Source of the DNA: JBGSUZ01 sp963677505 | GTDB lineage: Bacteria; Bacillota; Clostridia; Peptostreptococcales; Acidaminobacteraceae | Direction of reading: 5' to 3' | NCBI GenBank assembly: GCA_963677505.2 | Contig: CAXXWB010000004.1 | Span: forward strand, 186,001 to 250,000 | DNA length: 64,000 bases | In this document: piece after piece, positions 35,328-43,881 of the stretch | How the letters are laid out: each line of letters opens with the position of its first letter | Numbering within the stretch: position 1 is the first letter of the stretch | The notes under the pieces: model-generated | Databases searched by the model: none | What the model was told of the DNA's origin: nothing | Seen by the model: the letters and a program-made list of their open reading frames with translations, nothing else | Translations under genes and position numbers: made by a program

Positions 35328-36236
35328 TTAGGCCTGTAAGGTTTTAATAATATCTTCAAGGTGGCTATCGGCTTCTTCATATGGCACTTGGCAAGTACCA
35401 ACCATTTTGTGACCGCCGCCGCCATGCTTGTACATGAGTTTGCCCACATCCACTTGACAGGTTCTATTCAAAACACTGTAACCACAGGCCACTGACACAT
35501 TTTGTTTAAGCTTGCCATCGACTATCCACACAGAGACATTTTGTTCAGGATACAGGCTGTAAATTAAAAAACGATTGCCTGCAAAAATCTCATCCACACC
35601 TCGTAAGTCTGTTACAATAACATTTTCATAGATTTTGGTATGATCGCCTACCATTTTTTTGAATTTCTCTGTTTGTTCATGATACAAAGCCACTCGCTCT
35701 TGTATATCAACCAAGGCTAATATTTCTTCAATTTTTAAATGTTTGACGTGATTAATCAAATCTTCCATCAACTGATAATTACTGATTTTAAAATCTCTAA
35801 AACGCCCTAAACCCGTTCGGGGGTCAGAAATAAAACCTAGGAGAATCCATCCTTTAGGATTCAAAATTTCTTCCTGAGTCAATTGGCCTGAGTCCAATCG
35901 GTCAACAGCCTCAATCATGTCCTCAGAATCTGGGAACTTTACACTGCCGCCGTAATACTCGTAAATAATTCTTGCAGCAGAGGGCGCTAAACGGCTCTCA
36001 CCTTTTTTGTCTGGACTCCAACCCACTCGATCATCTTCGGTTACATGGTGGTCAAACCATAATCCACAACCTGGAACATAAGGCACATTTGCCAATACAT
36101 CGTTTTCCGTTGCTTTGAATTGACCGTCTTGAAGGTCTTTCGGGTGAACAAAAATCCACTCGTCTATAATACCTGCTTCTTTTAAAAGCATCCCACAAAT
36201 TAATCCATCAAAATCAGAACGCGTCACTAATCTCAT
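35328..36236 (-). CDS. DHH/DHHA1 phosphoesterase, exopolyphosphatase-related
   Basis: 302 residues with the DHH motifs: RSDFDGLICG at the N-terminus (metal Asp), LWFDHHVTED (about residue 60), then DRLDSG (about 112) and the C-terminal DHHA1 signature GGGGHKMVGTC. The family includes nanoRNase/pAp phosphatase and exopolyphosphatase-like enzymes; which substrate is used here cannot be told. AAGGGAAGG precedes the ATG. It stands alone. Confidence 0.85.
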   Translation of the reverse strand: MRLVTRSDFDGLICGMLLKEAGIIDEWIFVHPKDLQDGQFKATENDVLANVPYVPGCGLWFDHHVTEDDRVGWSPDKKGESRLAPSAARIIYEYYGGSVKFPDSEDMIEAVDRLDSGQLTQEEILNPKGWILLGFISDPRTGLGRFRDFKISNYQLMEDLINHVKHLKIEEILALVDIQERVALYHEQTEKFKKMVGDHTKIYENVIVTDLRGVDEIFAGNRFLIYSLYPEQNVSVWIVDGKLKQNVSVACGYSVLNRTCQVDVGKLMYKHGGGGHKMVGTCQVPYEEADSHLEDIIKTLQA

Positions 36237-36442
36237 AAAGCTTCCTTCCCTTCACTAAAAAAATATAGTCATGGTTTTATTACCCATTCCCATACCATCT
36301 GAAACCTTCAATTCCAGTTCATGTCCTTAAACATAGAAATAATATTTATTACTTATTTTCCTATGTTTTATGAAATTTAAAAATAATTTGTAGTCATTAT
36401 TTTATCTGGCTCGTTTGATAATTCACAACTTCAGACAGTTAT

Positions 36443-36465
36443 AAAAATGACTAACGGTCATTTTT
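36443..36465 (+). repeat. Hairpin upstream of the DUF5692 promoter
   Basis: AAAAATGAC-TAACG-GTCATTTTT, a 9-bp perfect stem with A and T ends. It lies in the 344-base gene-free stretch 36237-36580, about 45 bases before the -35 box. It may insulate the promoter as a terminator or serve as an operator. Otherwise this stretch holds the promoter at 36509-36537 and A/T-rich DNA. Confidence 0.45.
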
Positions 36466-36508
36466 GTGAAAGCGTTGATATTAAAGGGTTTGAAAGCCAT
36501 TTAAACCG

Positions 36509-36537
36509 TTTACTTTTTCTCGTTTTAGGAGTATAGT
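36509..36537 (+). promoter_or_regulatory. Sigma-A promoter of the DUF5692 gene
   Basis: TTTACT (36509-36514), a 17-base spacer and TATAGT (36532-36537), giving a start near 36544 and a short leader to the ATG at 36581 with an AAGGAGG ribosome site. Confidence 0.6.
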
Positions 36538-36580
36538 CTTAATTGAAATCATCATAAATCATTTTGAAGGAGGTTTTAAT

Positions 36581-37495
36581 ATGTTTTTATTCGAATCAAT
36601 CCCATGGTATTCAGCACTCATGTGGTTCGCTGTATTGGGCGGCTTAATTCTAACCAATGAACTTGCTAGAAGAAGTAAATGGTTTTCAATGGCAATATTC
36701 ATTGCACTCCCTGTAGTCCTTACCTTTGCTGTGTGGCCAAAAACTGCTGGTGAAGGTTCTAGCGTTGGTACTTGGTTCCACTGGGCTAAAGTTTACTCTG
36801 CCCTTGCAGGCTGTCTCGGTTTTATGGCGCTACGTTTTATTAAAGGCTTAGACAAAAATAAACTCATGCTCACATTCCCAGCCTTTATTTTGGCCCTTAA
36901 TATTTTGGAAGCAGTTCTTCGCGATTTCCAATGTTCTGGTTTCAATGGTATTGTAGATGGCGTAGTCATGGTTGGTGGTCCTTGGAACATCATGAACGGT
37001 ATTGCAGGTATTCTCAACATCATTACTATTTCAGGCTGGCTTGGCATTGTCATCAGCAAAGATAAGTCTAAAGATATGCTTTGGGCCGATCAACTTTGGT
37101 TCTGGATTATTGCCTATGACCTTTGGAATTTTGCATACGTTTACAACTGCGTTTCAGACCACTCATTCTACGCAGGAGCGGCGCTCTTAATTTCATGCAC
37201 AATTCCAGCCTTCCTTATCAAAAAAGGCGCTTGGCTCCAACACAGAGCTCAGACGCTGGCAATTTGGATGATGTTTGTTATGTGCTTCCCGAGCTTTGTC
37301 GATACTTCCATGTTTGCTGTAAAATCTTCACACAGTGTTGCAGCCCTTTGGGTAGTCAGCGGTCTTTCACTGGTTTCTAATATCGCTGTATTTATTTACC
37401 ACTTCGGTAAAATCATTAAGAATAAAAAGAACCCACTTAAAGACGAAATCCACTCAGATTTACCTGCTTTCCAAGAAGTTAAAAGTATTGCTTAA
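36581..37495 (+). CDS. DUF5692 family membrane protein
   Basis: 304 residues with about eight to nine membrane helices and many aromatic residues. Recognisable pieces are IPWYSALMWFAVLGGLIL at the start, ILEAVLRDF, GGPWNIMNGIAG and DLWNFAYVYNC. I match it to DUF5692, which has no assigned function. It has a good promoter, a strong AAGGAGG site and codon use like the neighbouring conserved genes, so it is probably well expressed. Its terminator has been displaced by an insertion element (see 39097-39128). Confidence 0.72.
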   Translation: MFLFESIPWYSALMWFAVLGGLILTNELARRSKWFSMAIFIALPVVLTFAVWPKTAGEGSSVGTWFHWAKVYSALAGCLGFMALRFIKGLDKNKLMLTFPAFILALNILEAVLRDFQCSGFNGIVDGVVMVGGPWNIMNGIAGILNIITISGWLGIVISKDKSKDMLWADQLWFWIIAYDLWNFAYVYNCVSDHSFYAGAALLISCTIPAFLIKKGAWLQHRAQTLAIWMMFVMCFPSFVDTSMFAVKSSHSVAALWVVSGLSLVSNIAVFIYHFGKIIKNKKNPLKDEIHSDLPAFQEVKSIA

Positions 37496-38997
37496 TCAAT
37501 GAGCGTTTAGAAAAGTAAAAAGCCAGACTGATGATAAACCCGCAGTTTTCCGATAAAAATGCGGGTTTATTTGTTTTTGAATGTTTTTAGGTTGGTTTTT
37601 GCGTTTAAAACTAAAAAAAGTAAGCTTCAACTTACCTTTTCTTATCATGCCTTTTATCATCTTTTTCAAATTTAGACATGCAAAAGTAAGCAAGATTTCT
37701 TCTCTAACCTTGCTTAATCCTCTTAGATGGGTATATCTCATGGCGTGTTTTTCCTTGCAGTCTGCAAAGGCTCTCTCAATCGTTTCTTTTCTAGCTTTAT
37801 AAATCATCTTGAAATCACTTGTATGTCTCAAATGATCCGCCTCTTCTAAATACGCCTTCCAAATATGCCGTGTAATTATTTTTTCGTGGTTTCTTGAAGT
37901 TGTACATTTCTTTAAGTCTTTACATTCCTTGCATTTATAACTGTTTGATCGGTATAATTTGTACCCGTCGGTATCAATTCTCACAAACTCCAAAGTCTCA
38001 TCATTTGGACATATGTACCTATTGTAGTATTCATCATATATAAACTCTGTAGGTCTGAACATCTCTCCTTTGTTGCCTTTGGGTCTTGTATATGGGAGTA
38101 CGGGCATAATATTTTGGTCAAACAAAAACTTACAATTAAAAGGTGTCTTATAGCCTGCATCTGCTGCAATATGTGTAGGCTTTCCAATATGTGGATGGCT
38201 GACGATACTTTCCACCAAAGAGCTAAACATCACACTATCATGAATATTTCCAGCAGTTACTTTTGCTCCAACAATGTAACCTCTACAGTCGCAAGCTGTA
38301 TGAGCGGAGTAGGCAAGACATCGTTCTTTCTCATTCTTATGAAAAAGACCTGCATCTGGGTCTACCGTGCTGACTCGAATCTTCTTTAGTTTCTTTTCTT
38401 TTTCCATTTCTTCTTTTTTTTTAATGGCTTACGGCCCATCTTAGAACGATGTTCACTGATTTCTGCTTCCAACTCTTCTTGGTAGTGTTTAGCGGTAATG
38501 GGAACAAGCTCATCTCTGAGTTTATTTTTATTAGCGCTAGCTTTAATATGAGTGGCATCGATAAAAAGAACATCAGGTTCAATCAATTCATTATCAAGAC
38601 AAGTGTTTAGAATGTTTTCAAAGAGGTTCGCAAAGAGCTCTTTGCCACCAAATCTCTGATTGTAATTCTTGATATAGGTTGTAAAATGAGGAACTGCTTC
38701 TTCAAGGTCATAGCCGATATACCATCTGTAAGCAAGATTGAGCTGAATTTCTGAGAGTGTTCTTCGAATGGAAGGTAGTCCAAACATTTTTTTGATCAGA
38801 GCAATTTTAACGATAACAACGGGGTCAATGCTAGGTCTACCGTTATCGTTACAATAAGTATCCTGAACAAGGTCATATATAAAATCTAGGTTCAGAGCAG
38901 CATCCATCTTTCTGACTAAATGGTCTTGAGGTACTAAATTTTCAAGACAAGTCATCTTAATAATATTTCTAGTGTGAGTCCCTTTTTGAGTCATCAT
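37496..38997 (-). CDS. IS1182-family transposase, two frames joined at A AAA AAG
   Basis: Frame 1 (38997 to 38386) gives the N-terminal domain with GRPSIDPVVIVKIALIKKMFG and SIRRTLSEIQLNLAYRWYIGYD. Frame 2 (to 37496) has the DDE-type catalytic part with HIAADAGYKT and RKETIERAFADCKEKH. The frames meet at nine A (38422-38414 on the minus strand), where A AAA AAG is a classic -1 slippery heptamer and gives exactly the joined product. Either programmed frameshifting or a homopolymer error explains this. The stop codon lies 26 bases outside the left inverted repeat, so the last residues come from host DNA. Confidence 0.85.
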
Positions 38998-39098
38998 AAT
39001 AAATCACCTCAAAAGAAGTATTCGACACAAAAGTTCAAAATCCTTTTTGACCAACGAAAAAAGCCACCACAAAGTGGTGACTTTTTCATCAGTCTGGC
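37522..39098 (-). mobile_element. IS1182-like insertion sequence
   Basis: 13-bp perfect terminal inverted repeats GCCAGACTGATGA (37522-37534) and TCATCAGTCTGGC (39086-39098) enclose 1577 bp with one transposase in two frames. Within the right end a CCACCAC/GTGGTG hairpin (39064-39079) probably stops incoming transcription. The junction lies at the foot of a native terminator hairpin. No clear target duplication is seen. Confidence 0.85.
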
Positions 39099-39128
39099 AT
39101 CTCTGCCAATAGCAGAGATGCTTTTTTT
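39097..39128 (+). terminator. Strong terminator, cut off from the DUF5692 gene by the IS
   Basis: GCATCTCTGC and GCAGAGATGC form a 10-bp stem with a 5-base loop, followed by seven T on the plus strand. No plus-strand gene precedes it except the DUF5692 gene on the far side of the IS. The A run left of the IS (37516-37521) would complete a bidirectional terminator if the IS were removed. Confidence 0.85.
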
Positions 39129-39133
39129 ATTCC

Positions 39134-39907
39134 TCAAGAGACAAGGTATGTAAAAGTTGCCCCTTTAATATGTTTTAAATTCGCCACAATGATGACACTA
39201 ATGATCACCAGCAAAAACCAAGAAGAAATTTTCCCGATGTGAACCAGTTCCCATTGTTGCTCTTGGTTAGGATATTGCCATGCCCCTAGGAAGGTCGAAA
39301 TATTCTCTGCAACCCATATGAAAAAGCCAATGAGAAAATAGGCTAGTACCATGGGCATTTTGTAGGTTTTTTGAAGAACATCAAAACTGACAAGGGTCTT
39401 TCCAAATACCAAAACAAGTCCTGCCGTAATAAACCATCTTAAATCCCAAAGATAGTGATGGCTAAAAAAGTTAATGTATATTGCCGCAGCTGTAACCCAC
39501 GTCCAAATTGGCTTAGGCCAATGGGTCATAGAAAGGTTAAATCGCTTCCATGCCTGACAAATATAACTGGCAACGCTGGCATACATAAACCCACTATACA
39601 AAGGAACTTCGGCTATTTTTACTAAACCCGCTTCAGGATAAGACCATGAACCCATGCGGACTTTAAAAATTTCTAAATTTAGACCAATTAAATGAAATAG
39701 ACATATCACTTTAAGTTCATCTTTGGTTTCCAGTTTAAACGCCACCATTGCCACCTGTACTAAAAGACACATGAGCAAGATAAAGTCATATCGTGTCAAT
39801 GGACCAAGAGGCAAGACTTTCGAAAGTCCCAATATGATAAAAATACTGGCAGGGAACACGCAGCACAAAGCCTGAGTCCATCCAAATTTTAAAAACGATT
39901 TCAACAT
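39134..39907 (-). CDS. DUF817 family membrane protein (YoaT-like)
   Basis: 257 residues with about eight membrane helices. Pieces such as FKVRMGSWSYPE, YSGFMYASVASYICQAW, FFSHHYLWDLRW and GAWQYPNQEQQW match DUF817 proteins, to which B. subtilis YoaT belongs. The many Trp/His/Tyr residues at helix ends are typical. Function is unknown. AAGGGAGG precedes the ATG. Confidence 0.82.
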   Translation of the reverse strand: MLKSFLKFGWTQALCCVFPASIFIILGLSKVLPLGPLTRYDFILLMCLLVQVAMVAFKLETKDELKVICLFHLIGLNLEIFKVRMGSWSYPEAGLVKIAEVPLYSGFMYASVASYICQAWKRFNLSMTHWPKPIWTWVTAAAIYINFFSHHYLWDLRWFITAGLVLVFGKTLVSFDVLQKTYKMPMVLAYFLIGFFIWVAENISTFLGAWQYPNQEQQWELVHIGKISSWFLLVIISVIIVANLKHIKGATFTYLVS

Positions 39908-39999
39908 GAGATACCTCCCTTTTATAGGTATTATCTCATAGAAAATTATGGAAGTGGTTTCGAAGGCGTTACAATTTAGGCAGACCCTCCCATAAAGTG

Positions 40000-40953
40000 T
40001 TATGGCTTTCCACTCATGTGCATTCCAACAAATTCTCTCAATTTTTTCTGATAATCATAATTCCCTTTTGCATAGGAACTGGCATGACCCGCTTTTTCTA
40101 CAATAAGCAAATCCTTCTCGGTTTTGCAGGCATTATACAATTCTTTTGCCATTTCAGGAGGCACAAAATTATCTTCACCGCCGTGTATAAACAGCATAGG
40201 CACTCGACATTTCTTAACCTGTTCAATGGCAGAGGCCTCATAAAAGTTATAGCCCGCCTTAACTTCTGTTAATAAACTGGTCAAGGGTATCATTGGAAAA
40301 TCCGGGATTTTAAACACTCTTTCTAATTGATAGGATAGTTCCTCGTAGACAGAGGTGTAACCACAATCTTCTACAATAACCTTTACTTGAGAAGGAAGTT
40401 TTTCCCCACTGACCATCATGACAGTAGCCCCACCCATAGATACCCCATGTAAAGATATGATTGAGTCTTCACCATTTTTTTCAATAACTTGGTTGATCCA
40501 ATCAATATAATCAAGACGATCCTTCCAACCTAAACCAATATAGGTGCCTTCGCTCTCACCGTGCCCACGACTATCTGGCATGAGAACGTTGTAACCCATT
40601 TCTTCATGGTAAAACTCTGCAAATTCGGTCATATCCTTCCCTTTGCTAAAATAACCGTGAGCCAATATGACCGTTTTATTGGTGGGCACTTCGGCAGGCA
40701 AATAATAGGCTACCAACATAAGATCGTCTGAACTCTTTATAGCCCACGTTTGAAGTGCTTGACTCTCCACCCAATTTTCTTTGATATGTTGCCTTTCTAA
40801 CTCTAACTCCTGTTGAGTGCTTAAAAAATCTTTCTGATTCCGCTCAATCGCAACATTATAAAAATATTCACAACCTGCAAACATTCCAGCCGACGATAAC
40901 AACGTGACACCAATCAAACCTTTAGAAATAGCCGTCACAAGCTTAGGAATCAT
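40000..40953 (-). CDS. Alpha/beta hydrolase, membrane-anchored (YqkD-like)
   Basis: 317 residues. An N-terminal hydrophobic segment (about 8-27) with a Cys at residue 28 (AGMFAGCEY) could be a membrane anchor or lipobox-like signal. The hydrolase fold follows: AHGYFSKGKDM (oxyanion), DSRGHGESEG, nucleophile GVSMGGAT (about residue 173), acid GGEDNFVPP and base AGHASSY (about 296). The substrate is unknown; B. subtilis YqkD and related S9-like esterases are the closest I know. CGGAGGTGG precedes the ATG. Confidence 0.84.
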   Translation of the reverse strand: MIPKLVTAISKGLIGVTLLSSAGMFAGCEYFYNVAIERNQKDFLSTQQELELERQHIKENWVESQALQTWAIKSSDDLMLVAYYLPAEVPTNKTVILAHGYFSKGKDMTEFAEFYHEEMGYNVLMPDSRGHGESEGTYIGLGWKDRLDYIDWINQVIEKNGEDSIISLHGVSMGGATVMMVSGEKLPSQVKVIVEDCGYTSVYEELSYQLERVFKIPDFPMIPLTSLLTEVKAGYNFYEASAIEQVKKCRVPMLFIHGGEDNFVPPEMAKELYNACKTEKDLLIVEKAGHASSYAKGNYDYQKKLREFVGMHMSGKP

Positions 40954-41033
40954 AGTCCACCTCCGTTGAAAACAATTGTAAGATAGGACAAATGGATTAT
41001 ATTCAGAATATTCTTATTTTTAGCAAAAAGCAA

Positions 41034-41060
41034 TAAAAAAAGCCTGCAATTTGCAAGCTT
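41034..41060 (-). terminator. Terminator after the HD-GYP gene
   Basis: On the minus strand GCTTGCA and TGCAGGC pair (one G-T) around 3 bases and are followed by seven T, beginning just after the stop codon. Confidence 0.75.
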
Positions 41061-41067
41061 TCATAGA

Positions 41068-42129
41068 TTAATCTACTATAAATATTGTCAGTTCCTCTTC
41101 TAAGTCAAATTCCAAATAAGGCGGCTCTGACAGCTTTAGTTTGGGCCTTGTAGGGTTAACCCTACGATACTCCATGACAATGCCTTCTCTCCCGTCTGAG
41201 AGTTTGACCACGCTACCTATAGGATACAAGCATATGTTGTCTACAAGCAATCTGTACATGGTTGCATCAATTTTATACACAGACTCTGCCATGAGAATCT
41301 CCAGTGCTGAATGTATGGGCATTCTATGTCTGTAGCACCTATCCGTAGTCATTGCGTCATACATATCGCATATGGTGATGATAGAGACGTAGTCAGGTAT
41401 GTTTTCCTTAGTTAGACCATTCATGTACCCTGTGCCATCCTTCTTTTCATGATGACCCTTGATAATGTTCTTTGTTATTGCCGACAAAACTTGATCTTCC
41501 TTCACCATTTCATAGCCATATTCAGGATGATTCATCATTTCATCAAACTCATCTGAATTGAGAGCGTCTGCCTTATTGAGTATTTCAGGTGCTACTCGGG
41601 CCTTTCCAATATCATGTAGTAAGCCTCCCATAGCAATACTTTTCACCATTTCATGATTGTATTTCATAGCTTGTGAAACTAAAATGGACAAAATCGCCAC
41701 ATTGACGCTGTGCTTGTAGGTATACATATCTGTTCCCATAAGCTCTGTTACTGTATAGAGTGCATCTTTGTTATCTTCCAAGGCTTTTATTAAATCTTTC
41801 ACCACATTTTCAACGGCAAAATAATGTTTAAGGGGAATTTTTCCCTGAAATTTTGAATTACTGCTCATTTTAGCAACAGCCTTCATAGTTTCTTTGATGG
41901 TTTTTATAGACTTAAGCATTGTTTCATCGTCAATAATCCCCTTCGGCTCAATCCCTTCGGACATTTCATCATCAACGTATAAATATACAATTTGATTCTC
42001 CTGAATCCTTTTGATTAGGCCTGAAGTCAGCACTGTACCTTTGCTTAAGAGTAAGTTACCACTATCAGAATACAGGGATCTGCCAATTACATCGCCTAAT
42101 TTTAATGCATCGGTTTGGATAACGCGCAT
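41068..42129 (-). CDS. HD-GYP domain cyclic di-GMP phosphodiesterase
   Basis: The start is placed at 42129 (MRVIQTDALKLGD), the usual beginning of this family, with a poor GTGGTGG site; the frame stays open 15 codons further. 353 residues. The N-terminal part (1-100) is a small beta domain found before many clostridial HD-GYP domains; residues about 130-310 are the HD-GYP with LLHDIGKARVAPEIL and HHEKKDGTGYMNG. The last Pro of GYP is Met. A C-terminal beta extension (SVVKLSDGREGIVMEY) follows. Cytoplasmic. Confidence 0.87.
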   Translation of the reverse strand: MRVIQTDALKLGDVIGRSLYSDSGNLLLSKGTVLTSGLIKRIQENQIVYLYVDDEMSEGIEPKGIIDDETMLKSIKTIKETMKAVAKMSSNSKFQGKIPLKHYFAVENVVKDLIKALEDNKDALYTVTELMGTDMYTYKHSVNVAILSILVSQAMKYNHEMVKSIAMGGLLHDIGKARVAPEILNKADALNSDEFDEMMNHPEYGYEMVKEDQVLSAITKNIIKGHHEKKDGTGYMNGLTKENIPDYVSIITICDMYDAMTTDRCYRHRMPIHSALEILMAESVYKIDATMYRLLVDNICLYPIGSVVKLSDGREGIVMEYRRVNPTRPKLKLSEPPYLEFDLEEELTIFIVD

Positions 42130-42207
42130 AGAAACCACCACCACTTTATTGATACCTCTGGCAGTGAGAATCAATCATAATATTTTTATACAAACTTAAC
42201 AGCACCC

Positions 42208-42894
42208 CTATAGTTTCTCAGCTACCAAAACAAACAAAGAATAAGGCACACGCTTGTTATTTTTAATTTTTTCAGCTTTGAAGAACGTATGACTGACTGT
42301 GGTTTTAAATCCATATTTTTTAAGTTCCTCACTTAATGCTTGTTGGTCAAAACCGTCGTGGCCATCAAAACCTTCCTCTTCAGAATGAAAGAGACCCTTA
42401 TGATCTAAATCTAGGTCCACAATACATAAGCGTCCGCCGATTTGAGTCAGCTGACTAAACCTTTCAAGTAATGGTTCTAAGTCTGGAATATGATGCAGTG
42501 CCATGGACGTAAATATTAAATCTTGGCGTTCAAAATCCTCACTCATTAAGTCCGCGCAATAGCCTTTCACATGGGGCAATGAAAGTTCAACAGCTTTTTT
42601 ATCTACCATAGCTATCATTCCTTGAGAAATATCCACCAATGATAACGCTTGAATCTCATCTTTGAGAGAAAAACCAACTAAGCCTGTCCCACATCCAAAC
42701 TCTAGCCCTTTCTTCAGTGGCTTTTCTGAGCTAAGTTGTAAGGCTTCTTTCATAGCATTGACAACGTCCTTCGCCCGAGAAATGCGATCAGGTGTATCCC
42801 AGTCCTGAGCCCGACTTGAAAAGTTTAATTTCTCCCCGATTTCAATACCTTTTTCAATTTCCAATTCTACATCCTTTTCTGTGTCCTTTTCCAC
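42208..42894 (-). CDS. Class I SAM-dependent methyltransferase
   Basis: The start is placed at GTG 42894, eight bases after GGGAGG; an ATG at 42915 lies upstream of that site. 228 residues. Motif I is LEFGCGTGLVGFSL (about residue 63), motif II SLVDISQGMIAMVD, and the post-motif part TSMALHHIPDLEPLLERF is typical of small-molecule methyltransferases of the UbiE/Methyltransf_11 type. The substrate is unknown. A charged leader (EKDTEKDVELEIEKG) precedes the domain. It lies 52 bases before the SPL-like gene on the same strand but reads away downstream of it. Confidence 0.84.
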   Translation of the reverse strand: MEKDTEKDVELEIEKGIEIGEKLNFSSRAQDWDTPDRISRAKDVVNAMKEALQLSSEKPLKKGLEFGCGTGLVGFSLKDEIQALSLVDISQGMIAMVDKKAVELSLPHVKGYCADLMSEDFERQDLIFTSMALHHIPDLEPLLERFSQLTQIGGRLCIVDLDLDHKGLFHSEEEGFDGHDGFDQQALSEELKKYGFKTTVSHTFFKAEKIKNNKRVPYSLFVLVAEKL

Positions 42895-42946
42895 GATGTG
42901 TCCTCCCATATTCATTCTTCATGACCTATTGATAGTTCACGCTCAT

Positions 42947-43831
42947 TTATTTAAAAAAATTAAGTTGTCTATTTTCATAAGGTCCCTTATAGAGGGCGAT
43001 AATATCTTTCATTTTGTAGGCAATACCCTTCTGCTCACAGGTTTTCGCAAATATGCCATAGAGTTCTTTCGCATTTCTCGCTTTACAACTATAAGCCTCA
43101 CCAAAAGCCTGCTCATACTGTCTTCTAACCCCTGGAAAAGTCTTGTCCAATGCCTTGTAGTAGTGGTCGCGTTGATTTTGCCTCAGGGTCACACCAAAAG
43201 CAGGGTAAATAAATTTAGCCCCTGCAGCAGCCGCCCGATTCACAATCTCTAGTATATTGCCAATATCATCTTCCAAAAATGGTAGTATCGGCATTAACAA
43301 AACCCCTGCACAAATGTCATTTTCACTCAACTTATGAATGGCTTCAAAACGCTGACTAGAGGGCGCTACATTTGTTTCAACTTTTTTGCTGAGTTCATCC
43401 TTTGCCGCAGTAATTGTAATTTTAACCAGCACAGGAGAATGTTTTTGAATCTGGTTAAGGAGATCAATATCTCGGCAAACTAGTGGACTTTTAGTAGCAA
43501 TAGCAACGCCAAACTCGTGCTGATGAATAAGCTTTAAGGCTCCTCTTGTCAACTCATAATCCTTTTCAAAAGGATTATAGGGGTCAGACATAGCCCCTGT
43601 ACCAATCACCCCGCTACTGCGCTTTTTGCTGAGTTCTTTTTCTAAAATAGCCAAGCTATCCGACTTCGCTCTTACACGGTCAAAATCTTCTACATGGTAG
43701 CAGTCGCTTCGACTGTCACAATAAATACAACCGTGATTGCAACCTCTGTAAATATTCACATTATAATCGGTTCCAAACCATCTGCTGTCTTTGGTTTTTC
43801 CCATCATAGTTTTCACGCTGACAAATTCCAC
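42947..43831 (-). CDS. SPL-family radical SAM protein
   Basis: The start is GTG 43831 with GGAGG seven bases before; the longer frame from 43861 covers that site. 294 residues. The cluster motif is CNHGCIYC (C-x3-C-x2-C, about residue 32), following WFGTDYNVNIYRG, which is typical of the spore-photoproduct-lyase-like (Rv2578c) radical SAM family. It lacks a DNA-binding domain, so photoproduct repair is not shown. The reaction is unknown. Single gene between a GGDEF and a methyltransferase gene. Confidence 0.85.
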   Translation of the reverse strand: MEFVSVKTMMGKTKDSRWFGTDYNVNIYRGCNHGCIYCDSRSDCYHVEDFDRVRAKSDSLAILEKELSKKRSSGVIGTGAMSDPYNPFEKDYELTRGALKLIHQHEFGVAIATKSPLVCRDIDLLNQIQKHSPVLVKITITAAKDELSKKVETNVAPSSQRFEAIHKLSENDICAGVLLMPILPFLEDDIGNILEIVNRAAAAGAKFIYPAFGVTLRQNQRDHYYKALDKTFPGVRRQYEQAFGEAYSCKARNAKELYGIFAKTCEQKGIAYKMKDIIALYKGPYENRQLNFFK

Positions 43832-43881
43832 AAAATCCCCTCCAAATGAGAAAAGTCCCACTTAGGATAATCCCATATCTA

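Noticed and set aside
42947..43831. Spore photoproduct lyase
   Set aside because: Only the shared radical SAM core is seen; no further SPL-specific residues could be confirmed, so only the wider family is named.
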